A stretch of DNA of 64,000 bases from Janibacter sp. A1S7. GTDB lineage: Bacteria; Actinomycetota; Actinomycetes; Actinomycetales; Dermatophilaceae. The notes under the pieces were generated by a model. The model was not told the origin of the DNA. It saw only the letters and a program-made list of their open reading frames with translations, and searched no databases. The stretch covers positions 1,178,001 through 1,242,000 of the forward strand of contig NZ_CP144913.1 in the NCBI RefSeq assembly GCF_037198315.1. Reading direction: 5' to 3'. Below, one piece after another: positions 56,129 through 64,000 of this stretch. Each line of letters starts with the position of its first letter. Position 1 is the first letter of the stretch. The translations under genes were made by a program, and so were the position numbers.

Positions 56129-57294
56129 GCCGTCAGTCCCATCCGTCGTGCGGCCATCTGGTTGAGGATCTCGACGGTGCCTCCGCCGATGCCGATGATG
56201 CGCATGTCGCGGTACTGCCGCTCGATCTCGCACTCGGCCATGTAGCCCATCCCGCCGAAGAGCTGGAGCGCCTCGTGGGCCACCCACTCGCCGGCTCGGG
56301 TGGCGGTGTTCTTCGCGAAGCACACGGCCGGGATGAGCGAGGTCAGGTCCTCGCCGGCCTCGTGGCGGTCGACCACGGCCCGGGTGTACGTGCGCGCGAC
56401 GTCGATGCGTGAGGCCATCTCGACGAGGGTGTTCTGCACCGACTGCCGCGAGATGAGCGGCTCGCCGAAGGTCGTGCGCTCCCGGCACCATGCCGTGGCC
56501 AGGTCCATGCAGCGCTGGGCTTGCGAGTAGGCCTGTGCGGCCATGGCGATCCGCTCGGTGAGGAAGGCGCTGCCGATGAGCAGGAAGCCGGCGTTCTCCG
56601 GGCCGATGAGGTTGGTGGCCGGCACCCGCACGTCCGTGAAGGACAGCTCGGCGGTGTCCGAGCACCGCCAGCCCAATTTCTCCAGCCGGCGGCCGACCTC
56701 GAACCCGGGGGTGCCCTTCTCGATGACGACCAGCGACAGGCCGCGCCCACCGGGGTGCTCCCGGCCGCCGGTGCGTACCGCCGTCGTGACGAAGTCGGCG
56801 CGGACCCCGGAGGTGATGTACGTCTTGGCGCCGTTGACGACGTAGTCGTCGCCGTCGCGGCGCGCGGTGGTGCGCAACCCGTTCACGTCGGATCCGCCGT
56901 CCGGCTCGGTGATCGCCAGGGCGCCGATCTGCTCACCGGCCAGGGTCGGGGCCACCCAGCGGTCGATCTGCGCCGGGTCGCCCGCGGTGACGATGTGCGG
57001 ACAGGCGATGCCGGCCGTGAAGAGGGATGCGTAGGCCCCGCCGGCGCCCCCGGCCTCGTGGAAGGCCTCGGTGACGGTGACCCCGGCCCGCTGGCCGCCG
57101 CCTTCGCCCCCGGCGTGCTCGGGGAAGCTCGCGCCGAGCAGCCCCTGCCGTGCGGCGGCGGCGTGCAGCGAGCGGGGCAGCTCCCCTGCGCGCTCCCAGT
57201 CGTCCTGGTGCGGCAGGACCTCGCGCTCGACGAACTGACCCGTCGTTTCGCGCAGGGCGCTGATCTCGTCGGTGTACCAGTCGGCGTGGCTCAT
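56125..57294 (-). CDS. Acyl-CoA dehydrogenase (minus operon)
   Basis: A 389-residue FAD enzyme. ALAITEPDGGSDVNGLRTTARRDGDDYVVNGAKTYITSG covers the FAD/substrate-binding beta domain and HEALQLFGGMGYMAECEIERQYRDMR the C-terminal helical domain. The AECEIERQYRD pattern occurs in isovaleryl-/citronellyl-CoA-type and other short-branched dehydrogenases. It would introduce the alpha-beta double bond before carboxylation. It overlaps both neighbours by 4 bp (ATGA), so expression with the AtuA-type protein and carboxylase is tightly coupled. Confidence 0.9.
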   Translation of the reverse strand: MSHADWYTDEISALRETTGQFVEREVLPHQDDWERAGELPRSLHAAAARQGLLGASFPEHAGGEGGGQRAGVTVTEAFHEAGGAGGAYASLFTAGIACPHIVTAGDPAQIDRWVAPTLAGEQIGALAITEPDGGSDVNGLRTTARRDGDDYVVNGAKTYITSGVRADFVTTAVRTGGREHPGGRGLSLVVIEKGTPGFEVGRRLEKLGWRCSDTAELSFTDVRVPATNLIGPENAGFLLIGSAFLTERIAMAAQAYSQAQRCMDLATAWCRERTTFGEPLISRQSVQNTLVEMASRIDVARTYTRAVVDRHEAGEDLTSLIPAVCFAKNTATRAGEWVAHEALQLFGGMGYMAECEIERQYRDMRIIGIGGGTVEILNQMAARRMGLTA

Positions 57295-59027
57295 CGGTGG
57301 TCCTCGGGGGGCGAAGGGAGCAGGTGGTCGGGGATGTCGACGTGCCGGGAGCGCAGCCACTCGCCCAGCCCCTTGGCCTGCGGGTCGAAGCGCGCGTTGT
57401 AGGCCACGCCCTCGCCCAGCAGGTCGTGGACGACGATGTTCACCGCCAGCAGGTTCGGCAGGTGGGTCACCGTAACCGGCAGGTCGGCGGCCTCGGGCAG
57501 CAGCTGCCGGATCCGCTCGGGAGTGAGCAGCGCGGACAGCCACGGCCAGGCCGCCGCGTCGCGCACCCACACGCCGACGTTGGCGTGACCGCCCTTGTCG
57601 CCGGAGCGGGCCCCGGCGATCGTGCCCAGCGGCGCCGTCGTCGTCGGCCACCCCGTCGGCGCGGGGTTCGCCGCTGCGGGCTGGCCGGTGAGCGGTTCGA
57701 GCGCCTGGGTCCGCTGCGGGGGACCCACGGCCACGACGGTGCCGTCGTCGAGGACGACCTCGTGCTCGGGGACCGACTGCGGGACGTAGCCGGGGGTGAA
57801 GACGCCGTACGGGGACCCTCCCGAGGGTGGCGCGAGCGTGTGGCAGCCGGGGTAGGTGCCCAGGGCGATGTCGATGCCGGCCTGGGAGAAGGGGCGGCCG
57901 ACGACCTTCGGGTCGCTGTCGCGGGCGACGACGGTCAGCAGCGCCGCGGCCTGCTGCTGGGTGGGGGCGTCGGGTCGGTCGGTGCGCGCGAGCGTCCACG
58001 TCATCTCGGCGGGGGAGGTGGTCAGCTCCTCCTCGAACTGCCGTTGGACGAGCTCCGCCTTCGCCCGGATGTCCAGTCCCGTCAGGACCATCGTCATCTC
58101 GTTGCGGAAGCCGCCGAGGGCGTTCAGCGACACCTTGACGTCCGGCGGGGGAGCCTCGCCCCGGATGCCGGTCATCGAGACCCGGTCCGGCCCGTCCTGG
58201 GCCAGGACGATCGTGTCCAGGCGGGTCGTGACGTCCGGACCCGGGTAGCGGGCGTCGGCGATCTCGTAGAGCAACTGACTCTTGATGGTGTCGACGGTCA
58301 CGGCGCCGCCGGTCCCGGGGTGCTTGGTGATGATGCTGGAGCCGTCGCGACGGATCTCGGCGAGGGGGAAGCCGAGGTGGCTGAAGTTGTCGATCTCGGT
58401 GAAGAAGGCGTAGTTGCCACCGGTGGCCTGGGTGCCGCACTCGATGACGTGTCCCGCGGCCGTGGCTCCGGCGAGGGCGTCCAGGTCCTCGCGGCCCCAC
58501 CCGAAGTGGGCGATGGCCGGGCCGACGATGACCGAGGCGTCCGTGACCCGTCCGGTGACGACGATGTCGGCGCCGGAGTCGACGGCACGGGCGATGCCGA
58601 AACCGCCGAGGTAGGCGTGCGCCCCCATCGGCCGGCCCAGATCGAGCGCGGCGGCGCGCGGGGTCAGGTCGTCGCCGCGGACGTGGGCGACCCTCGGGGA
58701 GAGTCCCTGCTCGGTGGCGAGCTCGCGGATGGCGCTGACGAGGCCGGGGGTGTTGACGCCACCGGCGTTGGCGACGATCGTCACGCCCTTCTCGAGGGCC
58801 AGTCCGAGGCAGTCCCGCAGCTGCACCAGGAAGGTCCTGGCGTACCCGGTGTCCGGATCCTTGAGCCGGTCGCGGCCGAGGATGAGCATCGTCAACTCGG
58901 CCAGCCAGTCGCCGGTGAGGACGTCCAGCTCGCCACCCTCGAGCATCTCGCGCATCGCGGAGAGCCGGTCGCCGTAGAAGCCGGAGCAGTTGCCGACCCG
59001 CAGCACCTCCCGTTCGGCGGCGCTCAT
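57291..59027 (-). CDS. Acyclic terpene utilization AtuA family protein (DUF1446)
   Basis: A 578-residue protein of the AtuA family: an N-terminal DUF1446 part (LRVGNCSGFYGDRLSAMREMLEGGELDVLTGDWLAELTM, then NAGGVNTPGL and VTGRVTDASVIVGPA) and a C-terminal AtuA-like domain from about residue 465 (TIAGARSGDKGGHANVGVWV). In Pseudomonas the atuA gene heads the citronellol/geraniol degradation cluster, but its biochemical role is unknown. Its position directly before the dehydrogenase and carboxylase genes repeats the Atu order. ATGA overlaps occur at both ends. Confidence 0.9.
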   Translation of the reverse strand: MSAAEREVLRVGNCSGFYGDRLSAMREMLEGGELDVLTGDWLAELTMLILGRDRLKDPDTGYARTFLVQLRDCLGLALEKGVTIVANAGGVNTPGLVSAIRELATEQGLSPRVAHVRGDDLTPRAAALDLGRPMGAHAYLGGFGIARAVDSGADIVVTGRVTDASVIVGPAIAHFGWGREDLDALAGATAAGHVIECGTQATGGNYAFFTEIDNFSHLGFPLAEIRRDGSSIITKHPGTGGAVTVDTIKSQLLYEIADARYPGPDVTTRLDTIVLAQDGPDRVSMTGIRGEAPPPDVKVSLNALGGFRNEMTMVLTGLDIRAKAELVQRQFEEELTTSPAEMTWTLARTDRPDAPTQQQAAALLTVVARDSDPKVVGRPFSQAGIDIALGTYPGCHTLAPPSGGSPYGVFTPGYVPQSVPEHEVVLDDGTVVAVGPPQRTQALEPLTGQPAAANPAPTGWPTTTAPLGTIAGARSGDKGGHANVGVWVRDAAAWPWLSALLTPERIRQLLPEAADLPVTVTHLPNLLAVNIVVHDLLGEGVAYNARFDPQAKGLGEWLRSRHVDIPDHLLPSPPEDHR

Positions 59028-59797
59028 GCCCGGGCCCGTCGGGGGGCGCCGGCGAAGACCTGCGCGATGGACAGCCACTCCACGGCCTCGCCGGTGGCGT
59101 GCAGGTCGGTGTCAGCGGCGTCCCGACGCTGGGTGACGACCAGGCAGAAGTCCTGCGCGGGCCCGGTCACCCGGTCGGCGCTGCGCTCACCGTCCTCGTC
59201 ACCCCAGATCCACAGGTCCCCGTCGGGCCCGGTGAGCTCGATCCGAAAGGGCTGGACCGGGGGAGTGAGGTCGTTGATGAGGTAGGCGAAGTCTCGGGTG
59301 CGGACTCCCAGATGGCAGATGTCACGCAGGCGCGCCGTGGGAGCGCGCCGGACCCCGAGGGCGTCGGCGACGTCCTGACCGTGCGCCCACGTCTCCATCA
59401 GACGGGCGGTGGCCATCGAGCGGGGGCTCATCGGGGGTCCGAACCACGGCAGCTTGGTGTCAGCGGGGGCATCGCGCAGGACCTGCGCGAGCGTCTCCCG
59501 ACCGTCCCGCCAACGGGCGAGGATCTCGGCGGGGGTGTCGACGGCGCCCTGCTCCGTGCGGGTGTCCACGTGCCCCACGGGGTCCTGCACGGCGATCTCG
59601 ACCTCGTCGGCGAATGCCTGCGGATCGGTGGTGGCGACGGCCGCGATCTCATCGGTCCACGCCAGGTGGGCGATCTGGTGGGCGATCGTCCACCCCTGCG
59701 CCGGGGTCGATTGTGCCCAGGCTTCGTCGTCGAGGTCGGCGACGAGGACGTCGAGGTCGGCGCACTCGTCGAGGAAGGAGGCCACGGTGTCGCTCAT
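59024..59797 (-). CDS. DinB/mycothiol-type metal-binding protein (TIGR03084-like), first gene of the minus operon
   Basis: A 257-residue protein with a DinB-like four-helix N-terminal domain of the mycothiol-dependent maleylpyruvate isomerase type. The metal-ligand His cluster is suggested by GWTIAHQIAHLAWTDEIA (about 36-53) and METWAHGQDVADAL (about 136-149). Family members are actinobacterial and many lie in lipid or acyl-CoA clusters; the reaction is unknown, and a mycothiol-linked isomerase or detoxifying step is possible. ATG 59797 lacks a ribosome site and lies 7 nt after a -10-like CACGCT. Confidence 0.8.
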   Translation of the reverse strand: MSDTVASFLDECADLDVLVADLDDEAWAQSTPAQGWTIAHQIAHLAWTDEIAAVATTDPQAFADEVEIAVQDPVGHVDTRTEQGAVDTPAEILARWRDGRETLAQVLRDAPADTKLPWFGPPMSPRSMATARLMETWAHGQDVADALGVRRAPTARLRDICHLGVRTRDFAYLINDLTPPVQPFRIELTGPDGDLWIWGDEDGERSADRVTGPAQDFCLVVTQRRDAADTDLHATGEAVEWLSIAQVFAGAPRRARA

Positions 59798-59810
59798 GGG
59801 CCAGAGCGTG
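59798..59810 (-). promoter_or_regulatory. Candidate leaderless promoter of the minus catabolic operon
   Basis: On the minus strand TTGCTT (59833-59828), 17 bp, CACGCT (59810-59805), 7 nt, ATG 59797. The -10 is poor, but the geometry mirrors the plus-strand promoter exactly. Confidence 0.4.
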
Positions 59811-59819
59811 GCACGTTGC

Positions 59820-59853
59820 CACCAAACAAGCAAGCATGCTTGCTTGTTTGGTG
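59820..59853. promoter_or_regulatory. Perfect 34-bp palindromic operator between the divergent catabolic operons
   Basis: The left half CACCAAACAAGCAAGCA (59820-59836) is matched without error by its complement in 59837-59853. The centre (59836.5) is exactly midway between the two start codons (59797 and 59876). The -35 elements of both candidate promoters lie inside it, so a bound TetR dimer (or dimer pair) would block both. The in-operon TetR at 51063-51689 is the likely ligand-responsive repressor. Confidence 0.85.
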
Positions 59854-59862
59854 ATTCGCGGC

Positions 59863-59875
59863 TAGCGTCCCGGCC
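59863..59875 (+). promoter_or_regulatory. Candidate leaderless promoter of the plus catabolic operon
   Basis: TTGCTT (59840-59845, inside the palindrome), 17-bp spacer, TAGCGT (59863-59868), 7 nt, ATG 59876. No Shine-Dalgarno precedes the ATG, so transcription and translation probably start at the same base. Confidence 0.5.
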
Positions 59876-61021
59876 ATGCGCCTCACTGATGAGCACTCCG
59901 CCTTCCGCGCCAGCGTGCGGGCCTTCGTCGAGTCCGAGATCAACCCGCGTGCGGACGAGTGGGAGGCGGCTGGCATCTTCCCGGCCCACGAGCTCTTCCC
60001 CAAGGCGGCCGCCCTCGGGCTGTTCGGTCTCGAGTACGACACCGAGTTCGGGGGAGAGGGGGCTGACCACTCCTTCCAGATGGTCGCCGCCGAGGAGCTC
60101 GGTCGGTGCGACTCGGCCGGTGTCTCGATGGCCATCGGCGTCCAGTCGATGATGGCCACCCCGTCGTTGGCGCAGTTCGGTACCGACGAGCTCAAGCGCA
60201 CCTACCTGGCCCCGGCGCTCGCCGGCGAGATGGTGACGGCGATCGCCGTCACCGAGCCGGACACCGGGTCCGACGTCTCACGCCTGCGCACGAAGGCGCG
60301 ACGCGACGGCGACGACTGGGTGATCACCGGACGCAAGACGTACATCACCAACGGCACCCAGGCCGATTGGCTCTGCCTGTTGGTCCGCACGTCCGACGAG
60401 GGTGGACACCGCGGGATGTCCCAGATCATCGTCCCGACGAACAGTCCCGGCTTCTCGGTGGCCAAGCGCCTGGACAAACTCGGTAACCGCAGCTCCGACA
60501 CCGCTGAGCTCGTCCTCGACGAGGTCAGGGTGCCCGTGTCGAACACGATCGGAGAGATCGGCCGTGGCTTCCAGCAGCAGATGGCGCAGTTCGTCATCGA
60601 GCGGATGTTCGCTGCCTACAACGCCGTCGGCAGCTGCGACCGCGCCCTCGAACGCACCCGGGGCTACATCGCCGAGCGTGAGGTCTTCGGCCAGCCACTG
60701 GCCACGAAGCAGTACGTGACCTTCCGTCTGGCGGAGCTGCAGGCCCGGGTGGAACTGCTGCGCAGCCACAACGCGGCCGTCTGTGAGGCACATCTGGCGG
60801 GCGAGGACATCATCCGCGGTGCCAGCGTCGCCAAGCTGACCGCGGGCAGGCTCATCCGCGACGTCGCCGACTCCTGCATCCAGTTCCACGGCGGGATGGG
60901 GTACATGGAGGAGACGTGGACGGCACGTTTCCTGCGCGACACCCGGCTCGCGTCGATCGGTGGCGGCGCCGACGAGGTCATGCTCCAGGTCCTGGCCCGC
61001 CTCGACGGGATGCCCGCGTGA
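59876..61021 (+). CDS. Acyl-CoA dehydrogenase (plus operon), citronellyl-CoA dehydrogenase-like
   Basis: A 381-residue FAD enzyme: ITDEHSAFRASVRAFVESEINP-type N-terminal helices, the beta domain AIAVTEPDTGSDVSRLRTKARRDGDDWVITGRKTYITNGTQADWL, and the C-terminal FHGGMGYMEETWTARFLRDTRLASIGGGADEVM. The ADEVM position is where short-chain dehydrogenases keep their catalytic Glu. It is a second dehydrogenase beside that of the minus operon, suggesting a second oxidation step or a different chain length. Its stop shares one base with the next ATG (TGATG). Confidence 0.9.
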   Translation: MRLTDEHSAFRASVRAFVESEINPRADEWEAAGIFPAHELFPKAAALGLFGLEYDTEFGGEGADHSFQMVAAEELGRCDSAGVSMAIGVQSMMATPSLAQFGTDELKRTYLAPALAGEMVTAIAVTEPDTGSDVSRLRTKARRDGDDWVITGRKTYITNGTQADWLCLLVRTSDEGGHRGMSQIIVPTNSPGFSVAKRLDKLGNRSSDTAELVLDEVRVPVSNTIGEIGRGFQQQMAQFVIERMFAAYNAVGSCDRALERTRGYIAEREVFGQPLATKQYVTFRLAELQARVELLRSHNAAVCEAHLAGEDIIRGASVAKLTAGRLIRDVADSCIQFHGGMGYMEETWTARFLRDTRLASIGGGADEVMLQVLARLDGMPA

Positions 61022-62580
61022 TGGACCACGGATTCGGCAGCTGGGCCACCATCCACCACCTCCGCAACGCAGACCGCGTGGCCTACGTGGACGGGCTCGC
61101 CGGCGTGCAGACCACCTACGCCCAGCTCGAGGAGCGGACCAACCGGTTGGCCGACGCACTGCGGGCGAAGGGGGTGTCACACGGTGAACGGGTGGCGCTT
61201 CTGTGCCTCAACAGCCCGCAGATGATGGAGATCTATCTCGCGGTCGCCAAGCTGGGAGCCATCAGCGTGCCGGTGAACTTCCGCCTGCACCCCGATGAGA
61301 TCGCCCATGTCCTCAGCGACTCCGGAGCGAGCCTGCTCTTCGTCAGCACCCCCTTCGTCGATGCTGCAACGCAGGCCCTGGCGAGCGGGACGTCCGTGCG
61401 CGAGACGATCCGGGTACCGGCACTGGCTGAGCGGGAAGCAGGCGAAGGGGGCGACTACGAGCCCCTCGTGTCCTCGGGCGCCTCCGAGCGGGTCGTGGCC
61501 GACGTGGGACACGACGACGTGTGCGTGATCATGTACACCTCCGGCACGACGGGACGTCCGAAGGGCGCCATGCTCACCCACGGCAACTTCTTCTACAACG
61601 CCATCAACGCGATGGGGTTCGCCTCGGGCATCGGACGCACCGATGTCACGATCTCGGCCGCGCCCCTCTTCCACATCGGGGCGCTCGGGGTGCACACCCT
61701 GCCCTTCCTCTTCGTCGGTGCCGGCGTCGTGGTGATCGAGGCCTTCACCCCGGACCAGTGGGTCGAGGCAGCCGCACGACACCACGTGACGCAGGCCTTC
61801 CTCGTCCCGGCGATGTGGGCGGCCGTCGCTGCGTCGCCGGCACTGGAGACGGCGGACCTGTCCTCCCTTCGACTGGCGATCAGCGGCGGGGCGCCCTGCC
61901 CACTGCCGGTGATCTCCGCGATGAAGAGCCACGGGGTGGCCTTCACCGAGGGCTTCGGCATGACCGAGACCTCACCCAATGCCGCGTGCCTCCAGCCGGA
62001 GGACGTCGTCGAGCACGCGGGCTCGGTCGGGCGACCGGTCGCCTTCATGGACTTCCGGATCCTCGACGAGATGGACCAGGACGTCCCCGTCGGGCACGTC
62101 GGTGAGCTCTGCCTGCGGGGCCCGAGCGTCTTCGTGGGGTACTGGGACAAGCCCGAGGCAACGGCCGAGGCGATCCGGGACGGCTGGTTCCACACCGGCG
62201 ACATGGCCCGGGTCGACGAGGAGGGCTTCTACAGCCTCGTCGACCGGAAGAAGGACATGATCATCACCGGCGGGGAGAACGTCTACCCGATCGAGGTCGA
62301 GCAGGTGCTCTACGGACATCCTGACGTCGTCGAGGTCGCGGTGATCGGGGTCCTCGACGAGACCTGGGGCGAGACCGTCGCCGCCGTCGTCGTGCGCGCC
62401 GCGGACTCGAGCCTCACCGCCGACGGGTTGCGCGAGTGGGCCCGGGAGCGGATCTCGCACTTCAAGGCACCCCGTCGAGTGGCCTTCGTCGACGAGCTGC
62501 CCCGCAACGCCACCGGCAAGATCCTCAAGCGCGAGCTGCGCATCACCGAGGGCGGCGGCCACACGGCCGTCTCCCGCTGA
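61021..62580 (+). CDS. AMP-dependent acyl-CoA ligase
   Basis: A 519-residue adenylate-forming ligase. The P-loop is MYTSGTTGRPKGAMLTHGN (about residues 171-189), then TEGFGMTETSPNA and DGWFHTGDMARVDEEGFYSLVDRKKDMIITGGENVYP, with the catalytic Lys in PRNATGKILKRELR. It would activate the free acid that feeds the dehydrogenases (AtuH-like role by position). GTG 61018 directly precedes ATG 61021; either could be used. The SDR gene follows after 20 bp. Confidence 0.9.
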   Translation: MDHGFGSWATIHHLRNADRVAYVDGLAGVQTTYAQLEERTNRLADALRAKGVSHGERVALLCLNSPQMMEIYLAVAKLGAISVPVNFRLHPDEIAHVLSDSGASLLFVSTPFVDAATQALASGTSVRETIRVPALAEREAGEGGDYEPLVSSGASERVVADVGHDDVCVIMYTSGTTGRPKGAMLTHGNFFYNAINAMGFASGIGRTDVTISAAPLFHIGALGVHTLPFLFVGAGVVVIEAFTPDQWVEAAARHHVTQAFLVPAMWAAVAASPALETADLSSLRLAISGGAPCPLPVISAMKSHGVAFTEGFGMTETSPNAACLQPEDVVEHAGSVGRPVAFMDFRILDEMDQDVPVGHVGELCLRGPSVFVGYWDKPEATAEAIRDGWFHTGDMARVDEEGFYSLVDRKKDMIITGGENVYPIEVEQVLYGHPDVVEVAVIGVLDETWGETVAAVVVRAADSSLTADGLREWARERISHFKAPRRVAFVDELPRNATGKILKRELRITEGGGHTAVSR

Positions 62581-62600
62581 CCACACAGGAGTTCACCACC

Positions 62601-63428
62601 ATGACCGCGAATCTTCAGGGACGCACGATCCTCATGTCCGGCGGCAGCCGCGGCATCGGACTGGCCATCGCCGAGCGGGCTGCCCGGGACGGCGCCAACG
62701 TCGCCATCGTCGCCAAGACGGATACCCCGCACCCGAAGCTCGAAGGCACCATCCACACCGCCGCCGCTGCCATCGAGGCCGCCGGTGGTCGGGCGCTGCC
62801 GATCCTCGGCGACGTCCGCTCCGAGGAGTCGGTCCAGGAGGCCGTGGACCGCACCGTCGAGCGCTTCGGTGGCATCGACATCGTCGTCAACAACGCCAGC
62901 GCCATCGACCTCTCTCCCACGGAGGAGCTGCCGATGAAGAAGTACGACCTGATGCAGGACATCAACTGCCGCGGGTCCTTCCTCCTGGCGAAGACCGCGC
63001 TGCCGCAGCTGAAGGCATCCGAGGCGGCACACGTGCTCACCCTCTCGCCGCCGATCAACCTCGCACCGCGCTGGGCCGGTAGCCACCTGGGCTACACCAT
63101 CGCCAAGTACGGGATGAGCCTGGTCACGCTCGGCCTGGCCGAGGAGTGGGCCACGTACGGCATCGCGGCGAACAGCCTGTGGCCCAGGACGGCCATCGCC
63201 ACGGCGGCCGTGGAGAACCTCCTCGGCGGCGAGCAGACGATGGCCCGCAGCCGCAGCCCGCAGATCATGGCCGATGCGGCCCACGCGATCCTCACCCGGG
63301 ACCCTGCAGAGTTCACCGGACACTTCCTCATCGACGACGACGTCCTCGCCGAGGAAGGTGTCACCGACCTCTCCTCCTACGGGCCGCCGCTCGAGGAGCT
63401 CCTGCCCGACTTCTTCCTCGGCGAGTGA
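62601..63428 (+). CDS. Short-chain dehydrogenase/reductase (AtuB/AtuG- or HSDL2-like)
   Basis: A 275-residue classical-type SDR. The cofactor loop is SGGSRGIGLAIAERAARDG (about residues 13-31), with NNAS following; the catalytic pair is Tyr165 and Lys169 (GYTIAKYGMS). LSPPINLAPRWAGSHLGYTIAKYG resembles the HSDL2-like SDR group, to which AtuB/AtuG belong. It may oxidise a terpenol, aldehyde precursor or hydroxyacyl-CoA; this is inference from context. ACAGGAG precedes ATG 62601 by 9 nt. Confidence 0.85.
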   Translation: MTANLQGRTILMSGGSRGIGLAIAERAARDGANVAIVAKTDTPHPKLEGTIHTAAAAIEAAGGRALPILGDVRSEESVQEAVDRTVERFGGIDIVVNNASAIDLSPTEELPMKKYDLMQDINCRGSFLLAKTALPQLKASEAAHVLTLSPPINLAPRWAGSHLGYTIAKYGMSLVTLGLAEEWATYGIAANSLWPRTAIATAAVENLLGGEQTMARSRSPQIMADAAHAILTRDPAEFTGHFLIDDDVLAEEGVTDLSSYGPPLEELLPDFFLGE

Positions 63429-63472
63429 CTGCCGCCCCGGACCACTCACCCCTTCGCGACAAGGACCTCCCG

Positions 63473-64000
63473 ATGCAACCCGACCTGTCACTCGTGGACC
63501 CCCTCGAGTACAACCTCGCGACCCGCACCAACGCGGGTGACGTCATCATCCGCTCGGCCGCGATCTTCCCCGACCGGGTGGCGATCGTGGACGGCGATCG
63601 TGAGGTGACCTACCGGGAGCTCGCCGAGACGGTGGACCGTCTCGGCCACGCACTGCTGGGTCTGGACCTGCCCGCCGGAAGCCCGGTGGCGCTGACGATG
63701 ATGAACTCCTGGCGGTTGCTGGCGACCTACTACGCCTGCGCCCGCGCCGGGCTGGTGTGCATGCCGCTGAACTTCCTGCTGGCCGGGGAGGACCAGGCCT
63801 GGATCCTGCAGGATGCGACGCCGCGCGCGCTCGTCACCGACGCGGCGTTCCGACCGTTGCACGAGCAGGTGCTGCCCGGCGTGACCTCCGTGGAGCACGT
63901 CATCGTCACCGACGAGGAGAGCCCGCAGCCCGTGGCCGGGCGGTCGACGCACCACTGGCAGTCGCTCGTCGACCGGGCGCCGGCGACGCCCCTGGAGGTG
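63473..64000 (+). CDS. AMP-dependent acyl-CoA ligase, N-terminal part (runs off the window)
   Basis: 176 codons are visible from ATG 63473 (AAGGA about 8 nt upstream). The start LEYNLATRTNAGDVIIRSAAIFPDRVAIVDGDREVTYRELAETVDRLGHAL and the later ARAGLVCMPLNFLLAGEDQAWILQDATPRALVTD are the N-terminal subdomain of an acyl-CoA ligase. The ATP-binding P-loop lies beyond the end. It is a second ligase in the same operon, 44 bp after the SDR, perhaps for another chain length or a pathway intermediate. Confidence 0.85.
   Translation, partial: MQPDLSLVDPLEYNLATRTNAGDVIIRSAAIFPDRVAIVDGDREVTYRELAETVDRLGHALLGLDLPAGSPVALTMMNSWRLLATYYACARAGLVCMPLNFLLAGEDQAWILQDATPRALVTDAAFRPLHEQVLPGVTSVEHVIVTDEESPQPVAGRSTHHWQSLVDRAPATPLEV

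Overview
High-GC (about 70% by eye) chromosomal DNA from an actinobacterium. FtsZ, SepF, Wag31/DivIVA and a MurE with a meso-DAP-type DNPR motif are present, while ftsA is absent from the division cluster. The mycothiol-linked DinB-type protein, DUF4192, EcsC and TgpA neighbours suggest Micrococcales, most likely an Intrasporangiaceae/Janibacter-type organism; that placement is inference from gene content, not a search. I see no tRNA, rRNA, insertion sequence, prophage or CRISPR array.

Layout. (1) 1-15.1 kb, housekeeping and accessory genes: end of an unknown protein, Eis-type acetyltransferase, HrpA helicase, PAC2 protein, a convergent 556-aa family A DNA polymerase, EcsC, YkvA and DUF4192 proteins, metX behind a SAM-IV-type riboswitch, a universal stress protein, and the principal sigma factor with a long Lys/Ala-rich N-terminus. 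(2) 15.2-19.7 kb, minus strand: moxR - DUF58 - transglutaminase (tgpA-like) operon, divergent from the division cluster. (3) 20.0-39.4 kb, plus strand: complete dcw/division cluster mraZ-rsmH-ftsL-ftsI-murE-murF-mraY-murD-ftsW-murG-murC-ftsQ-ftsZ-pgeF-yggS-sepF-yggT-divIVA, mostly joined by 1-8 bp start/stop overlaps. (4) 39.6-50.2 kb: TraR/DksA-type protein, lspA, an RluD-type pseudouridine synthase, a small HTH/membrane-protein pair with its own palindromic operator, an acyl-CoA synthetase, dnaE and an oligopeptidase B-type peptidase. (5) 50.2-64.0 kb: a catabolic island of two divergent operons around a perfect 34-bp palindrome. The minus operon carries a DinB-like protein, AtuA-type protein, acyl-CoA dehydrogenase, acyl-CoA carboxylase beta and alpha subunits, two enoyl-CoA hydratases and a TetR regulator. 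The plus operon carries an acyl-CoA dehydrogenase, AMP ligase, SDR and a second AMP ligase cut by the window end.

How the parts work together. Regions 2 and 3 share a 326-bp intergenic stretch with three clusters of TGG-type boxes at 10-bp spacing. One faces mraZ and two face moxR, so MraZ may control both operons. Region 5 has the gene complement of an Atu/Liu pathway (activation, dehydrogenation, biotin-dependent carboxylation, hydration) for an acyclic terpenoid or methyl-branched acid, with a TetR regulator that probably binds the palindrome. Its two start codons are exactly equidistant from the palindrome centre, and both operons look leaderless.

The most unusual observations are the mirrored MraZ-type boxes, the symmetric leaderless divergent promoter, an 11-residue repeat coiled coil in DivIVA, a near-identical 65-bp duplication in the FtsZ linker, histone-H1-like tails on three unrelated proteins, and a strongly over-represented nonamer CGAAGGGGG.
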